64,000 bases of DNA from Alphaproteobacteria bacterium UBA6324 (GTDB lineage: Bacteria; Pseudomonadota; Alphaproteobacteria; CAAGCB01; CAG-977). The notes under the pieces are model-generated. The model was given only the letters and a program-made list of their open reading frames with translations, was not told the DNA's origin and made no database searches. The translations under genes and the position numbers were made by a program. Within the stretch, counting starts at the first letter, position 1; every line of letters begins with the position of its first letter. The stretch lies in contig DJSW01000009.1 of assembly GCA_002439085.1 (NCBI GenBank), forward strand, positions 52,292 to 116,291, written 5' to 3'. Positions 24,772 through 33,090 of this stretch are shown here, one piece after another.

Positions 24772-25830
24772 TTATTCCGCGGCGGCGATCTGTTTTTTGA
24801 ACGTGCCGAACAGATAGTCGTTGGACGCCAGAATCGAACCGTCGTTCAAAATGACGGCGGGGTCTTCGTCGCCTTTGAACGTGCAAAGACGTCCGCCTGC
24901 TTCCTTGACGATCAGCATACCCGCGGCGATGTCCCACGGTTTGATGTCCTCTTCCCAATAACATTCAAAACGTCCGGCCGCGACATAGGCCATGTCCAGC
25001 GACGCGGCACCCATGCGGCGGACGCCGGCCGTTTTCTGCATCATCGGCATCAGCTGGCGGACGAATTTGTCCGGATTGGAATGTCCCAGATGCGGAATGC
25101 CCGTCACAACGACCGATTCGTTCAGCGTGTTGCGGTTCGACACGTGCAGACGGCACGATCCCGTCGCCGTCAACGCCCACGCGCCGCCGCCTTTTTCGGC
25201 GTAGAACAGGTCGCCCGTGATCGGGTTGAAGATCACGCCCGCGATGATTTCGCGGTCTTCCTGCAAAGCCAGAGAAATCGCGAAATGCGGAATGGCGTGC
25301 AGGAAATTGCTGGTGCCGTCCAACGGGTCGATGATCCAGCGGTGCGACGTGTCGGAACCCGCCAGCGCGCCGCTTTCCTCTTGCAGGAAACCGTAGCGGG
25401 GGCGGACTTTCAACAGGTATTCGCGCAACGTCTTTTCGGAATTCATATCCGCCGAGGACGCAAAATCGGCCGCGCCTTTTTTTGACACCTGCAGCTTTTC
25501 CAGTTCGCCGAAATCGCGCGCCAATCCGCGGCCGGCCTTTTGCACGGCCTGAATCATCACGTTCAGGTTGGCTGACAGCGACGAAATGAACCGGTCCTGA
25601 CGGGATTCGCGGTACTGTTCGACGGGATCGGGTTTTCTGGCCGGAAACGGCGTTCTTTGGATGTGCGCCGCCTCTTCGGATTTCTTTTGCAGCAAATCAA
25701 TCGCCCGATTCTTGATTTCCGTTTTCTGCGCCCGATCCTTGCGTTCGGCCGACAGCGTTTCCGCCACGGCTTTGCGAACGGTCGTCCGGCGGAATGACGG
25801 ACGGGTCGGTCTGGTTGTCGGTTTTGGCAT
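24772..25830 (-). CDS. Inositol monophosphatase family protein with N-terminal extension
   Basis: This is a Mg-dependent phosphatase of the IMPase/FIG superfamily, 352 residues against the usual 260-270. The metal sites are visible: QEESG at about 180, WIIDPLDGTSNFLHAIPHFA at about 195-215, and KPWDIAAGMLIVKEAGG at about 300. The first 85-90 residues are an extra basic, helical region (PTTRPTRPSFRRTTVRK) without a recognised domain. SuhB-like rRNA-processing roles, inositol phosphatase and PAP phosphatase are all possible. It is 20 bp downstream of efp on the same strand. Confidence 0.85.
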   Translation of the reverse strand: MPKPTTRPTRPSFRRTTVRKAVAETLSAERKDRAQKTEIKNRAIDLLQKKSEEAAHIQRTPFPARKPDPVEQYRESRQDRFISSLSANLNVMIQAVQKAGRGLARDFGELEKLQVSKKGAADFASSADMNSEKTLREYLLKVRPRYGFLQEESGALAGSDTSHRWIIDPLDGTSNFLHAIPHFAISLALQEDREIIAGVIFNPITGDLFYAEKGGGAWALTATGSCRLHVSNRNTLNESVVVTGIPHLGHSNPDKFVRQLMPMMQKTAGVRRMGAASLDMAYVAAGRFECYWEEDIKPWDIAAGMLIVKEAGGRLCTFKGDEDPAVILNDGSILASNDYLFGTFKKQIAAAE

Positions 25831-25850
25831 GGCCTGAGCCTTTCAATAAA

Positions 25851-26414
25851 TTATTTCGCGCGTTCGACGTAGGTGTTGTCGATGGTGGAAACGACGATCT
25901 TGTCGCCCGTCGCGACGAACGGGGGAACGCCGATGCGCAGACCGTTGTCCAAAACGGCCGGTTTGTAGGACGAGGAAACCGTCTGGCCTTTGATCACGGG
26001 TTCGGTTTCGACGACCGTCTGGATGACTTTGGCGGGCAGTTCGACGCCGACGGGGCGGCCTTCGATGAACTGGACGACGACCTCCATATTGTCCTGCAGG
26101 TACGCCGCGCGGTCGCCCAGCATATCCTTGGGGATCGTGAACTGGTCGTAGGTGTCCACCATCATGAACGTGTAATCCGAACCGTCGGAGAACAAATACT
26201 GGCAATCGCGGTCTTCGCTCATCAGTTTTTCGACGAAATCGGCGGTACGCCAACGCTGTTCCGTTTTCACACCCGTGGCGACGTCGCGCATTTTGACCTG
26301 AATGGTCGCGTTGCCCTTTCCGGGGATGACCAGTTCGTAATCAATGACGATGCACGGTTTGCCGTTGTATTCGATGACCCAACCCGGACGGATTTGGTTA
26401 GCTTGCATTTTCAT
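25851..26414 (-). CDS. efp: Translation elongation factor P
   Basis: EF-P rescues ribosomes stalled at polyproline. The 187-residue protein shows the KOW-like domain I with the modifiable lysine K33 in the loop VIPGKGNATIQV, domain II, and the OB domain III ending with the signature GLRIGVPPFVATGDKIVVST. ATG at 26414 follows AAGGA; ATG at 26408 is an alternative. A long in-frame extension upstream of 26414 overlaps epmA and is rejected. The EF-P lysyltransferase gene epmA is transcribed divergently from the same 109-bp gap, so K33 is probably lysylated. Confidence 0.95.
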   Translation of the reverse strand: MKMQANQIRPGWVIEYNGKPCIVIDYELVIPGKGNATIQVKMRDVATGVKTEQRWRTADFVEKLMSEDRDCQYLFSDGSDYTFMMVDTYDQFTIPKDMLGDRAAYLQDNMEVVVQFIEGRPVGVELPAKVIQTVVETEPVIKGQTVSSSYKPAVLDNGLRIGVPPFVATGDKIVVSTIDNTYVERAK

Positions 26415-26523
26415 GTGTTTTTTCCTTGTATATTGAAAGAAAGACAATAAAATTTGTGCAAAACCTAACAGATTAGCGTTCTGAACGCAAGAGTTCTGCG
26501 TTAAAAAACGGGAGTATTTTTTT

Positions 26524-27573
26524 ATGAACAACGGGATTCCTTTCTGGCATCCGGCCGAATATGCCCGCCGCCTGCCTTTTTTAAAGCAACGCGCGCGCAT
26601 CATCGAAACGATTCGCGAATTTTTCATCCGCCGCGATTTTTTAGAGGTGGAAACGCCCATTCTGCAGATTTCGCCGGGGCTGGAACCGCATTTGAAAGCG
26701 TTTAAAACTGAGCTGGTCGAACCGTTCGGACAGGCCGATCGCGAAATGTACCTGCACACGTCGCCCGAATTCACGATGAAAAAGCTGTTGGCCGCCGGAT
26801 TGCCGAAAATATTTCAAATGGCGCGCGTTTTCAGAAACGAAGAGCGTTCCAAGCGTCACCACCCCGAATTCATCATGCTGGAATGGTATCGGGCGAACGC
26901 GGATTACACGGTGTTGATGGACGACACGGTCGAACTGGTGCGCGCGTGCGCGGCGGCGTGCGGCGCAAAAGTTTTGAAAGACGGCGATTTGGAGGTTGAT
27001 CCGTTCAAGGAATGGGAACGCGTTTCGATCGCGGACGCGTGCCGCAAATACGCGGGGTTCGATTTGGAATCGACTCTGCCTGCCGAACCGACGTTGGAAC
27101 CCGATCCCGCGCCGCTGGCAAAGGTGGCGGAAAAGCTGGGGATTCAGGTGTCGCCCGACGACCGTTGGGACGATATCTATTTCCGCATCGCGTTTGAAAA
27201 AATCGAACCGAATCTGGGGCGCGGCGTGCCGACGATCCTGTACGACTATCCCGTGTGCATGGCGGCCTTGTCCCGCAAAAAAACGTCGGATCCGCGCTTT
27301 GCCGAACGGTTCGAGGTCTATGTCGGTGACACCGAGCTGGGCAACGCGTTTTCCGAATTGACGGACGCGGCGGAACAGCGCCGGCGGTTTGAATACGACA
27401 TGGATTTGAAAGAAAAGCTGTACGGCGAACGCTATCCGGTGGACGACGATTTCATCAACGCCGTCGCCGCGATGCCCGAAGCGGCAGGAATCGCCGTCGG
27501 CGTCGATCGGTTGGTCATGCTGATCACGGGGGCGAAACGAATCGAAGACGCGATGTGGGCGCCGGTCGCATGA
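26524..27573 (+). CDS. epmA: EF-P--(R)-beta-lysine ligase (GenX/PoxA)
   Basis: EpmA is a class II lysyl-tRNA synthetase catalytic core without an anticodon domain that attaches lysine or beta-lysine to EF-P. Class II motifs are visible: motif 1 near VETPILQISPG, motif 2 in FRNEERSKRHHPEFIMLEW, and motif 3 in GIAVGVDRLVMLITGAKRIE. The length (349) is slightly above E. coli EpmA (325). It is divergent from efp, and its stop overlaps the gtrA start (ATGA). epmB is not in the window. ATG at 26524 follows CGGGAG. Confidence 0.93.
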   Translation: MNNGIPFWHPAEYARRLPFLKQRARIIETIREFFIRRDFLEVETPILQISPGLEPHLKAFKTELVEPFGQADREMYLHTSPEFTMKKLLAAGLPKIFQMARVFRNEERSKRHHPEFIMLEWYRANADYTVLMDDTVELVRACAAACGAKVLKDGDLEVDPFKEWERVSIADACRKYAGFDLESTLPAEPTLEPDPAPLAKVAEKLGIQVSPDDRWDDIYFRIAFEKIEPNLGRGVPTILYDYPVCMAALSRKKTSDPRFAERFEVYVGDTELGNAFSELTDAAEQRRRFEYDMDLKEKLYGERYPVDDDFINAVAAMPEAAGIAVGVDRLVMLITGAKRIEDAMWAPVA

Positions 27574-28007
27574 CGCTTTTCAAAAGGCTGTTTCGTTCCG
27601 GCGTCGGGCTGGTCGTCAAAATCACGGGATTGTCGGAGCAATTCGTTTTGTTTCTGATCATGGGCGGCGTGAACACGGCGTTTTACTACGCGCTTTATTC
27701 CCTGTTGATCTATGCCGGCCTGCATTACGCGGCGGCGGTCGGAATCGCGACCGTCTGCGGCGTCCTGTTTAATTTCCAGACGTTCGGCCGCGTCGTGTTC
27801 AAGGATTTTCAAACCCGTTTGCTGGGGCGGTTCGCAGGCGTGTACGTTGTCGTTTATCTGGCGAATGTCGCGGGGTTGAAAGCGTTGGAGCTGGCAGGAT
27901 TGGCAAACAAATACATCGCGGGCGCGGCGCTGGTGCTGCCGGTCGCTTTGCTGGGATACGTTTTGAACAAAACGTTCGTTTTCAACCGTTCAGAACCGCG
28001 ACCTTGA
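27570..28007 (+). CDS. GtrA-family membrane protein
   Basis: GtrA-type proteins have four transmembrane helices and often help move polyprenyl-linked sugars across the membrane or accompany glycosyltransferases. This 145-residue protein shows four helices, the FLIMGGVNTAFYYALY first helix, the conserved NFQTFGRVVFK loop, and the terminal GYVLNKTFVF motif. The start overlaps the epmA stop (ATGA at 27570-27573), so it is translationally coupled. Its 3' end overlaps the convergent ThiE-like gene by 26 bp. No sugar transferase is adjacent, so the substrate is unknown. Confidence 0.85.
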   Translation: MTLFKRLFRSGVGLVVKITGLSEQFVLFLIMGGVNTAFYYALYSLLIYAGLHYAAAVGIATVCGVLFNFQTFGRVVFKDFQTRLLGRFAGVYVVVYLANVAGLKALELAGLANKYIAGAALVLPVALLGYVLNKTFVFNRSEPRP

Positions 28008-28464
28008 AATCGGCGGCCGGCGACGGCGCGTCAAGGTTGAAATCGACGCACGGCACGGTGAACAGTTCGCTCCACCACCGTGTCATTTCCGCGGCGTTTT
28101 CGCCGTCGAACCCGATGTAGTCCGCGCCGGATTCGCCCGCGCGCATGGCTTCGTCGCGGGTGGCGCACATGACGCCCAGCGCAATGCCGTCCGTTTTGTC
28201 GCGAATCTTTTTAATATCGGGGGAATAGGCGACCTGAACGCCGTCCGCCCCCGTTTTCAGCGCGGTTTCGATGTCGTCCTTGACGATGAAAGCGACATCC
28301 GCGCCCTGAACGGCGTCCCTGAATTTCGCGATGCCGGCCGGTGCCGCGCCCGCCGGATCAAACAGCAACGCGTCGGGGGATTCGCGTTTCGCGTTGTTGA
28401 AAGCGGCGATCAGTTTTTCAATGTTTCCGCCCGCCGGCGCGATCAGATAAAGTCCCTGTTTCAT
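27982..28464 (-). CDS. ThiE/TenI-like thiamine phosphate synthase-family protein (short)
   Basis: The 160-residue protein has TIM-barrel-like elements of the thiamine phosphate synthase family: the N-terminal LYLIAPAGG strand, AFIVKDDIETALKTGADGVQ, and GESGADYIGFD. It is about 40-50 residues shorter than typical ThiE, and the phosphate-binding end is atypical, so it may not make thiamine phosphate. ATG at 28464 follows GGGGGA. It is convergent with and overlaps gtrA by 26 bp; no other thiamine genes are nearby. Confidence 0.7.
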   Translation of the reverse strand: MKQGLYLIAPAGGNIEKLIAAFNNAKRESPDALLFDPAGAAPAGIAKFRDAVQGADVAFIVKDDIETALKTGADGVQVAYSPDIKKIRDKTDGIALGVMCATRDEAMRAGESGADYIGFDGENAAEMTRWWSELFTVPCVDFNLDAPSPAADFKVAVLNG

Positions 28465-28603
28465 GGCGATTCCCCCGTAAAATCCGTTTGCCTTATTACG
28501 TCAGAATCCTGCGCGTTTGTCAACAAAGGGCAAGAACGCTGTTGCACAAAAGGCGCAACGCCTTTATTCTGGACGCAAAGTTTTTAAAACGGGGAACAAA
28601 ACG

Positions 28604-29221
28604 GTGAGTTTACAGTCGGAGCTGCAATCCGCCTTGGAAAATTTGGCGCAGGCGGCGCAACGGTTGGAGCAGGCGGCGGAGGTCGTCGCCGCGAAACAGC
28701 GCGAGATCGAAACCTTGCGCGGCAAATGCGGCGATTTGCAATCCGCGTTGGACCGCGCGGGACAGGATTTGGAACGCGAACACAAAAACGAATCGGATTT
28801 CGAGCGTTTGCGCGCGGAACGCGACGAGCTGATCGCCGTGCGCAACCGGTTGATCGCGGAAAAGAACCAGCTGTTGGGCGAACGCGATCAGTTCAAAAAA
28901 TTCCGCGAGGGGTGGGCGCGTGAACGTCCCGCACTGATCAAAGCCAAAGAGGACGCCGAATCCGAGGTCAAGCGTCTGCAAAACGGCGCGGAAAACGGCG
29001 GCGGCGAACGAATCGCGGCTTTGGACGGCGAATTGGCCGCCCTGCGCGCCGAACGGGACGCCCTGAACAACGAAAAACAGGCGTTGACGGAGCAGAAGGA
29101 AAGCCTGTCCATCGAACTGGACGGCGTAAGGCAGGCCTATGACGAATTGAAGCGGACGGCGGCCGAAGCGTCGGAGCGGTTGGATTCGACACTGGAAGAA
29201 TTGAGGATTTTAAGGGGTTGA
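28604..29221 (+). CDS. Coiled-coil protein upstream of zapA
   Basis: The 205-residue protein is almost entirely a predicted coiled coil rich in Glu, Arg, Leu and Ala, with heptads throughout. No signal peptide or domain is seen. Translation probably starts at GTG 28604 (SLQSELQSALENL) behind a GGGG stretch; an in-frame TTG at 28517 is less likely. The stop overlaps the region of the zapA ribosome binding site by 1-2 bp, so the two are coupled. Its position suggests a cell-division accessory role, like ZapB-type coiled coils elsewhere, but it is not identified as ZapB. Confidence 0.75.
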   Translation: MSLQSELQSALENLAQAAQRLEQAAEVVAAKQREIETLRGKCGDLQSALDRAGQDLEREHKNESDFERLRAERDELIAVRNRLIAEKNQLLGERDQFKKFREGWARERPALIKAKEDAESEVKRLQNGAENGGGERIAALDGELAALRAERDALNNEKQALTEQKESLSIELDGVRQAYDELKRTAAEASERLDSTLEELRILRG

Positions 29222-29223
29222 CC

Positions 29224-29547
29224 ATGGCGGACGTGCAATTATCTGTCGGCGGCAAAAAATACACCGTTTCGTGTGGTGCGGGGCAGGAGGACAGTCTGCT
29301 GTCGCTGGCCGTCATGCTGGATGAAAAGGTGAATTTCATCAGATCCAGAATGCCCGTTTCCGAATCCATGGGGCTGGTGATGGGGGCGTTGCTGCTGGCC
29401 AGCGATCTGACCGAGAAAAACCGCGATCTGGCGGCCGCGCAGGCCGAAAGCGCCGTCGCGCCGGAAGTGTTGAGCCAAAGCGTCCGGCTGATGGAAAAAG
29501 TGGCCGAACGCATTTCAGTTGTTGCCGAACGCATGGAAAATGCGTAA
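29224..29547 (+). CDS. zapA: Cell division protein ZapA
   Basis: ZapA stabilises FtsZ filaments at the division ring. The 107-residue protein has the family N terminus VQLSVGGKKYTVSCGAGQE, the helical region LLSLAVMLDEKVNFI, and the coiled-coil tail. ATG at 29224 follows AGGGG; a TTG at 29218 overlaps the previous stop. It is followed immediately by 6S RNA and fthC, an order also known in other proteobacteria. Confidence 0.88.
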   Translation: MADVQLSVGGKKYTVSCGAGQEDSLLSLAVMLDEKVNFIRSRMPVSESMGLVMGALLLASDLTEKNRDLAAAQAESAVAPEVLSQSVRLMEKVAERISVVAERMENA

Positions 29548-29555
29548 TCTCTTTG

Positions 29556-29752
29556 ACGGGGGGACGACTTCTCGATTCGTTAGAATCCCGCTGGTACTCG
29601 GGGCCAACGTTTTTATTATCGGGAGCTGTCCCTGCGGCGGGTGACGTTCTTTTTCTAGTTCGAAGCCTTGTCCGTATTTACGGCGCCCACCTATACAAAG
29701 CGGCCCACGCGACGCGTGTGTTGGTTCGACGGTCACAGAGGTTTCCCCCCTT
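29556..29752 (+). ncRNA. ssrS: 6S RNA
   Basis: The segment between zapA and fthC is where proteobacterial 6S RNA lies. GGGGGGA at 29558-29564 pairs with TCCCCCC at 29744-29750 to form the closing stem, followed by a T-run as terminator. The interior contains a GC-rich stem and an open central bubble-like region around the TCGGGAGCTGTCCCTG segment, as expected for the promoter-mimic bulge that binds sigma70-RNA polymerase. The length (about 197 nt) fits. No ORF is credible here. Boundaries are approximate. Confidence 0.85.
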
Positions 29753-29773
29753 TTTCAATTCAACGGTGACGGG

Positions 29774-30346
29774 ATGGATTACACTTTTTTAAAAAGGCGG
29801 CTGCGCACCCAAGCGGTTCACAAACGATCCGAAATCGCTTTGGATCACGCGCTGTGGTGCGCGCAAGAGGTTGCACGCCGATTCCGCGATCTTCCTTTAC
29901 CCGAAAATCCGGTCGTTTCCGCCTATTGGCCGATGAAAACGGAGCTGGATTTGCGTCCGCTGATGGCGTCGTTGTACGCCAAGGACGTGCCCGTCTGCTT
30001 GCCCGTCGTCGCCGAAAAGGACGAACCGTTGCTGTTCCGCCGGTGGGAACCCGACGCGCGGCTGGTCGCGGGGCCTTACGGCACGGAACAGCCCGATGAA
30101 AAATACGAAACCGTCGTTCCGAACGTGCTGCTGCTGCCGTTGCTGGCGTTCGACCGGACGGGCGGACGGCTGGGGTACGGCGGCGGTTTTTACGACCGCA
30201 CGGTCGCCCGATTGCGCGAAACGGGAAATCCCGTCGTCGTCGGCGCCGCGTTCGCCGAACAGGAAATCGACTCCGTCCCGTCGGAAGACACGGACGAAAA
30301 AATGAATTTCATCCTGACGCAGGATGAAATCGTAAAGGGAATGTGA
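29774..30346 (+). CDS. fthC: 5-formyltetrahydrofolate cyclo-ligase
   Basis: The enzyme converts 5-formyl-THF to methenyl-THF with ATP. In 190 residues it has the basic N terminus LKRRLRTQAVHKR, VVSAYWPMKTELDLRPLM, and the signature GGRLGYGGGFYDRTVARL. It sits just downstream of 6S RNA, its usual neighbour, and overlaps the start of the phosphoesterase gene by one base. ATG at 29774 has only a weak upstream purine stretch (CGGTGACGGG). Confidence 0.88.
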   Translation: MDYTFLKRRLRTQAVHKRSEIALDHALWCAQEVARRFRDLPLPENPVVSAYWPMKTELDLRPLMASLYAKDVPVCLPVVAEKDEPLLFRRWEPDARLVAGPYGTEQPDEKYETVVPNVLLLPLLAFDRTGGRLGYGGGFYDRTVARLRETGNPVVVGAAFAEQEIDSVPSEDTDEKMNFILTQDEIVKGM

Positions 30347-31161
30347 TGCGCATTTTATTTTTAGGGGATGTCGTCGGCAAATCCGGCCGCCGTCTGGTCG
30401 CCGACACTCTGCCCGATTTCCGCCGCCGGTACAAGGTGGACTTCGCGATCGTCAACGGCGACAACGCCGCCCACGGTTTCGGGTTGAGCCAAAGCGTCCT
30501 GCGCGAATTGCGCGCGGCGGGCGCGGATGTCGTGACATCGGGCAACCACGGTTGGGTCGCCAAGGAAATGCAACCGCTTTTGGATACGGAAAACGACCTG
30601 CTGCGTCCCGCCAACTATCCCGCCGGAACCCCCGGAAAGGGCGCGGGGCTGTACCGTCTGCCCGACGGGCGCAGGGTCGCCGTGCTGCATTTGCAGGGGC
30701 GCGTGTATATGGACGCGATCGAAAATCCGTTCACAGTCGCCAAGCAATGGACGCAGGCCGTCCGGTTGGGGCGCGATGCGCAGGCGATGATCGTTGATGT
30801 TCACGCCGAAGCGACCAGCGAAAAAATGGCGCTGGGGCAGTATTTGGACGGATCGGTCAGTCTGGTCGTCGGCACGCACACGCACATTCCGACGGCGGAC
30901 GCGCAGATTTTGCCCAAAGGGACGGCGTATCTGACCGACGCGGGGATGTGCGGATGTTTCGATTCCGTGATCGGCATGAACAAGGTTGAACCCGTGTCGC
31001 GTTTCGTCACCAACAGGGCGAGCGAGAAATACACCCCCGAAAAGGGCGACGCGACCGTGTGCGGCGTCATGGTTGACACCGACGACGCGACGGGGGCGGC
31101 TGTGAAAATTCATATGATTCGTTACGGCGGGCGTTTACAGGAATCTTTACCGCCGCTTTAA
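30346..31161 (+). CDS. YmdB-family metallophosphoesterase (TIGR00282 type)
   Basis: The 271-residue protein begins MRILFLGDVVGKSGRRL and carries FAIVNGDNAAHGFGLS, TSGNHGW and VDVHAEATSEK, the dinuclear-metal ligands of this calcineurin-like family. In Bacillus subtilis YmdB is a cyclic-nucleotide phosphodiesterase; the substrate here is not known. ATG at 30346 lies in the GTGATG after fthC (1-bp overlap) with an AAAGGGA site. Confidence 0.85.
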   Translation: MRILFLGDVVGKSGRRLVADTLPDFRRRYKVDFAIVNGDNAAHGFGLSQSVLRELRAAGADVVTSGNHGWVAKEMQPLLDTENDLLRPANYPAGTPGKGAGLYRLPDGRRVAVLHLQGRVYMDAIENPFTVAKQWTQAVRLGRDAQAMIVDVHAEATSEKMALGQYLDGSVSLVVGTHTHIPTADAQILPKGTAYLTDAGMCGCFDSVIGMNKVEPVSRFVTNRASEKYTPEKGDATVCGVMVDTDDATGAAVKIHMIRYGGRLQESLPPL

Positions 31162-31215
31162 ATGGTGCTAAAAGGGTATCGAAAATAGTTTTAACCGCAA
31201 AGACCGAGGAGTGTC

Positions 31216-31965
31216 ATGTCTGGTCATTCACAATTTAAAAACATCATGCATCGCAAAGGCGCGCAGGACAAAATCCGCGCTCGCACGTTTTCCAAACTGG
31301 GTCGTGAAATCACGGTAGCCGCGAAATCCGGCTTGCCCGATCCGGCTTACAACCCGCGTTTGCGCGCCGCCATCGCCGCCGCCCGCGCCGAAAATATGCC
31401 CAAGGACAACATCAAACGCGCGATTGAAAAAGCCGCCGCCGGCGACGGTGCCGACTATATGGAAATCCGTTACGAAGGTTTCGGCCCCGGAAACGTCGCC
31501 GTTATCGTCGAAGCGTTGACCGACAACCCCAAACGCACCGCGCCGATCGTGCGTTCCATTTTCGGCAAAGCCGGATGCGTCATGGGCGAAACCGGTTCCG
31601 TCGCGTTCAATTTCCAGCGCGTCGGGCTGATCGAATACCCCGCCGCCGTCGCCGAAGCCGACGCGATGTTCGAAGCCGCTTTGGAAGCCGGCGCGGACGA
31701 TGTCGAATCCGACGAGGAAACACACCGCATCCTGTGCGCCCCCGACGATCTGGGCGCTGTTCGCGAAGCTTTGGAAGCCAAATTCGACACCCCGACCGTC
31801 TGCCGTTTCGATTGGAAACCGCTGGTCGAAGCCGAACTGACCGACGCCGAAGTCGCCAAGAAGTTCTTTGATTTCGTTGAAACCTTGAACGACGAGGAAG
31901 ATATCCAGCGCGTCGCGTCGAACGTTTCCGTTTCCGACGAAATCATGGCGAAACTGGAAGGCTGA
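31216..31965 (+). CDS. YebC/PmpR-family regulator or translation factor
   Basis: The 249-residue protein has the conserved YebC start SGHSQFKNIMHRKGAQD, with the Lys-rich segment and KLGREITVAAKSG, plus LRAAIAAARAENMPKDNIKRA. The family was annotated as transcriptional regulators; more recent work links it to translation. ATG at 31216 has GAGGAG. It is followed by ruvC with a single base between stop and start. Confidence 0.92.
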   Translation: MSGHSQFKNIMHRKGAQDKIRARTFSKLGREITVAAKSGLPDPAYNPRLRAAIAAARAENMPKDNIKRAIEKAAAGDGADYMEIRYEGFGPGNVAVIVEALTDNPKRTAPIVRSIFGKAGCVMGETGSVAFNFQRVGLIEYPAAVAEADAMFEAALEAGADDVESDEETHRILCAPDDLGAVREALEAKFDTPTVCRFDWKPLVEAELTDAEVAKKFFDFVETLNDEEDIQRVASNVSVSDEIMAKLEG

Positions 31966-31966
31966 T

Positions 31967-32485
31967 TTGGGCAAAACCGTCAGAATTTTGGGGCTTGACC
32001 CCGGCTTGCGCCATACGGGATGGGCGGTGATCGATTCATGCGATTCCCGCCTGTCCTTTGTCGCGGCCGGCGTCGCCGATTCGACGGACGCGCTGTCTTT
32101 GGCGCAGCGTCTGGCCGAACTGCACCGACAGATCCGGACGGTCATCGCCGATTTCCAACCGGCGGAAGCGGCGATCGAACAGACTTTTGTAAACAAAAAC
32201 CCCGAATCGACTTTGAAACTGGGACAGGCGAGGGGCGCGGTTCTGCTGGCGCCCGCGATGGCGGAAATCCCCGTGTCGGAATACACGCCGAACCAAATTA
32301 AAAAGGCCGTCGTCGGCGCGGGGCACGCCGAAAAACGCCAAGTCGATATGATGGTGCATACTTTGCTGCCCGCGGCGGGAAAATTGCGCCCCGACGCGGC
32401 GGACGCTTTGGCAGCGGCAATCTGCCATTCCTATCTGCGCGTGACGGCGGAGCGGATGAAATTGTTGGCGGAGCTGGCAAAATGA
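31967..32485 (+). CDS. ruvC: Crossover junction endodeoxyribonuclease RuvC
   Basis: RuvC resolves Holliday junctions as a dimer. The catalytic acidic residues are visible: Asp in GLDPGLRHTGWAV, Glu in AAIEQTFVNKNPESTLKLG, and the pair in LRPDAADALAAAICH. It has the usual length (172). Translation begins at TTG 31967, since no ATG precedes the conserved region, consistent with tight coupling to yebC. The stop overlaps ruvA by 4 bp. Confidence 0.95.
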   Translation: MGKTVRILGLDPGLRHTGWAVIDSCDSRLSFVAAGVADSTDALSLAQRLAELHRQIRTVIADFQPAEAAIEQTFVNKNPESTLKLGQARGAVLLAPAMAEIPVSEYTPNQIKKAVVGAGHAEKRQVDMMVHTLLPAAGKLRPDAADALAAAICHSYLRVTAERMKLLAELAK

Positions 32486-33090
32486 TAGCAAAACTGCGCG
32501 GCGTGCTGGACAGTGTTGAGGACGGGTTCGTCATTTTGGATGTGAACGGCGTCGGATACCGTGTGTTCTGTTCGGCAAAAACGCAAATGAAAATGCCCCC
32601 GAAAGGACAGGTCGCGACCCTGTTGATCGAAACGCAGGTGCGCGAGGACGCGATTCACCTGATCGGGTTCGCGGACGCCGTTGAAAAAAGCTGGTATCTG
32701 ATGCTCAGCGGCGTGCAGGGCGTGGGGACGAAGGTCGCTTTGGCGATTTTGTCGGTTTTAAGCGCGGACGAACTGTCCATGGCGATCGCTTCGGGTGATT
32801 CAAAGGCGGTCACGCGCGCCCCCGGCGTGGGGCCGAAGCTCGCCGTCCGCATTGTCACGGAATTAAAGGGCAAGGTCGGCAAAATTTCTTTGTCCGGCGC
32901 GGACACGCCCGCGGGTGAAATCGCGCAGGCCAAAGGTTCTGCCGTTGACGACGCGGTGTCGGCTTTGGTGAATTTGGGATACGCCCGCATGGATGCCGCG
33001 ATGGCGGTGGCCAAATCGTTTAAACAACGCGGCGAATCGGCGCAGGTCGGCGATTTGATCCGCGACGCTTTGAAAGAATTCGCCCCATGA
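32482..33090 (+). CDS. ruvA: Holliday junction branch migration protein RuvA
   Basis: RuvA binds the four-way junction and loads RuvB. The 202-residue protein has the OB-fold N terminus (MIAKLRGVLDSVE, ILDVNGVGYRVF), tandem HhH motifs with GVQGVGTKVALAIL and APGVGPKLAVRIV, and a C-terminal domain III ending LIRDALKEFA that contacts RuvB. It overlaps both neighbours by 4 bp. Confidence 0.96.
   Translation: MIAKLRGVLDSVEDGFVILDVNGVGYRVFCSAKTQMKMPPKGQVATLLIETQVREDAIHLIGFADAVEKSWYLMLSGVQGVGTKVALAILSVLSADELSMAIASGDSKAVTRAPGVGPKLAVRIVTELKGKVGKISLSGADTPAGEIAQAKGSAVDDAVSALVNLGYARMDAAMAVAKSFKQRGESAQVGDLIRDALKEFAP

Noticed and set aside
26415..26774. 120-residue N-terminal extension of efp
   Set aside because: Overlaps epmA and the promoter gap; EF-P starts at 26414 or 26408.
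27982..28464. Functional thiE
   Set aside because: The protein is about 40-50 residues too short and phosphate-binding motifs are unclear, so the symbol was withheld.
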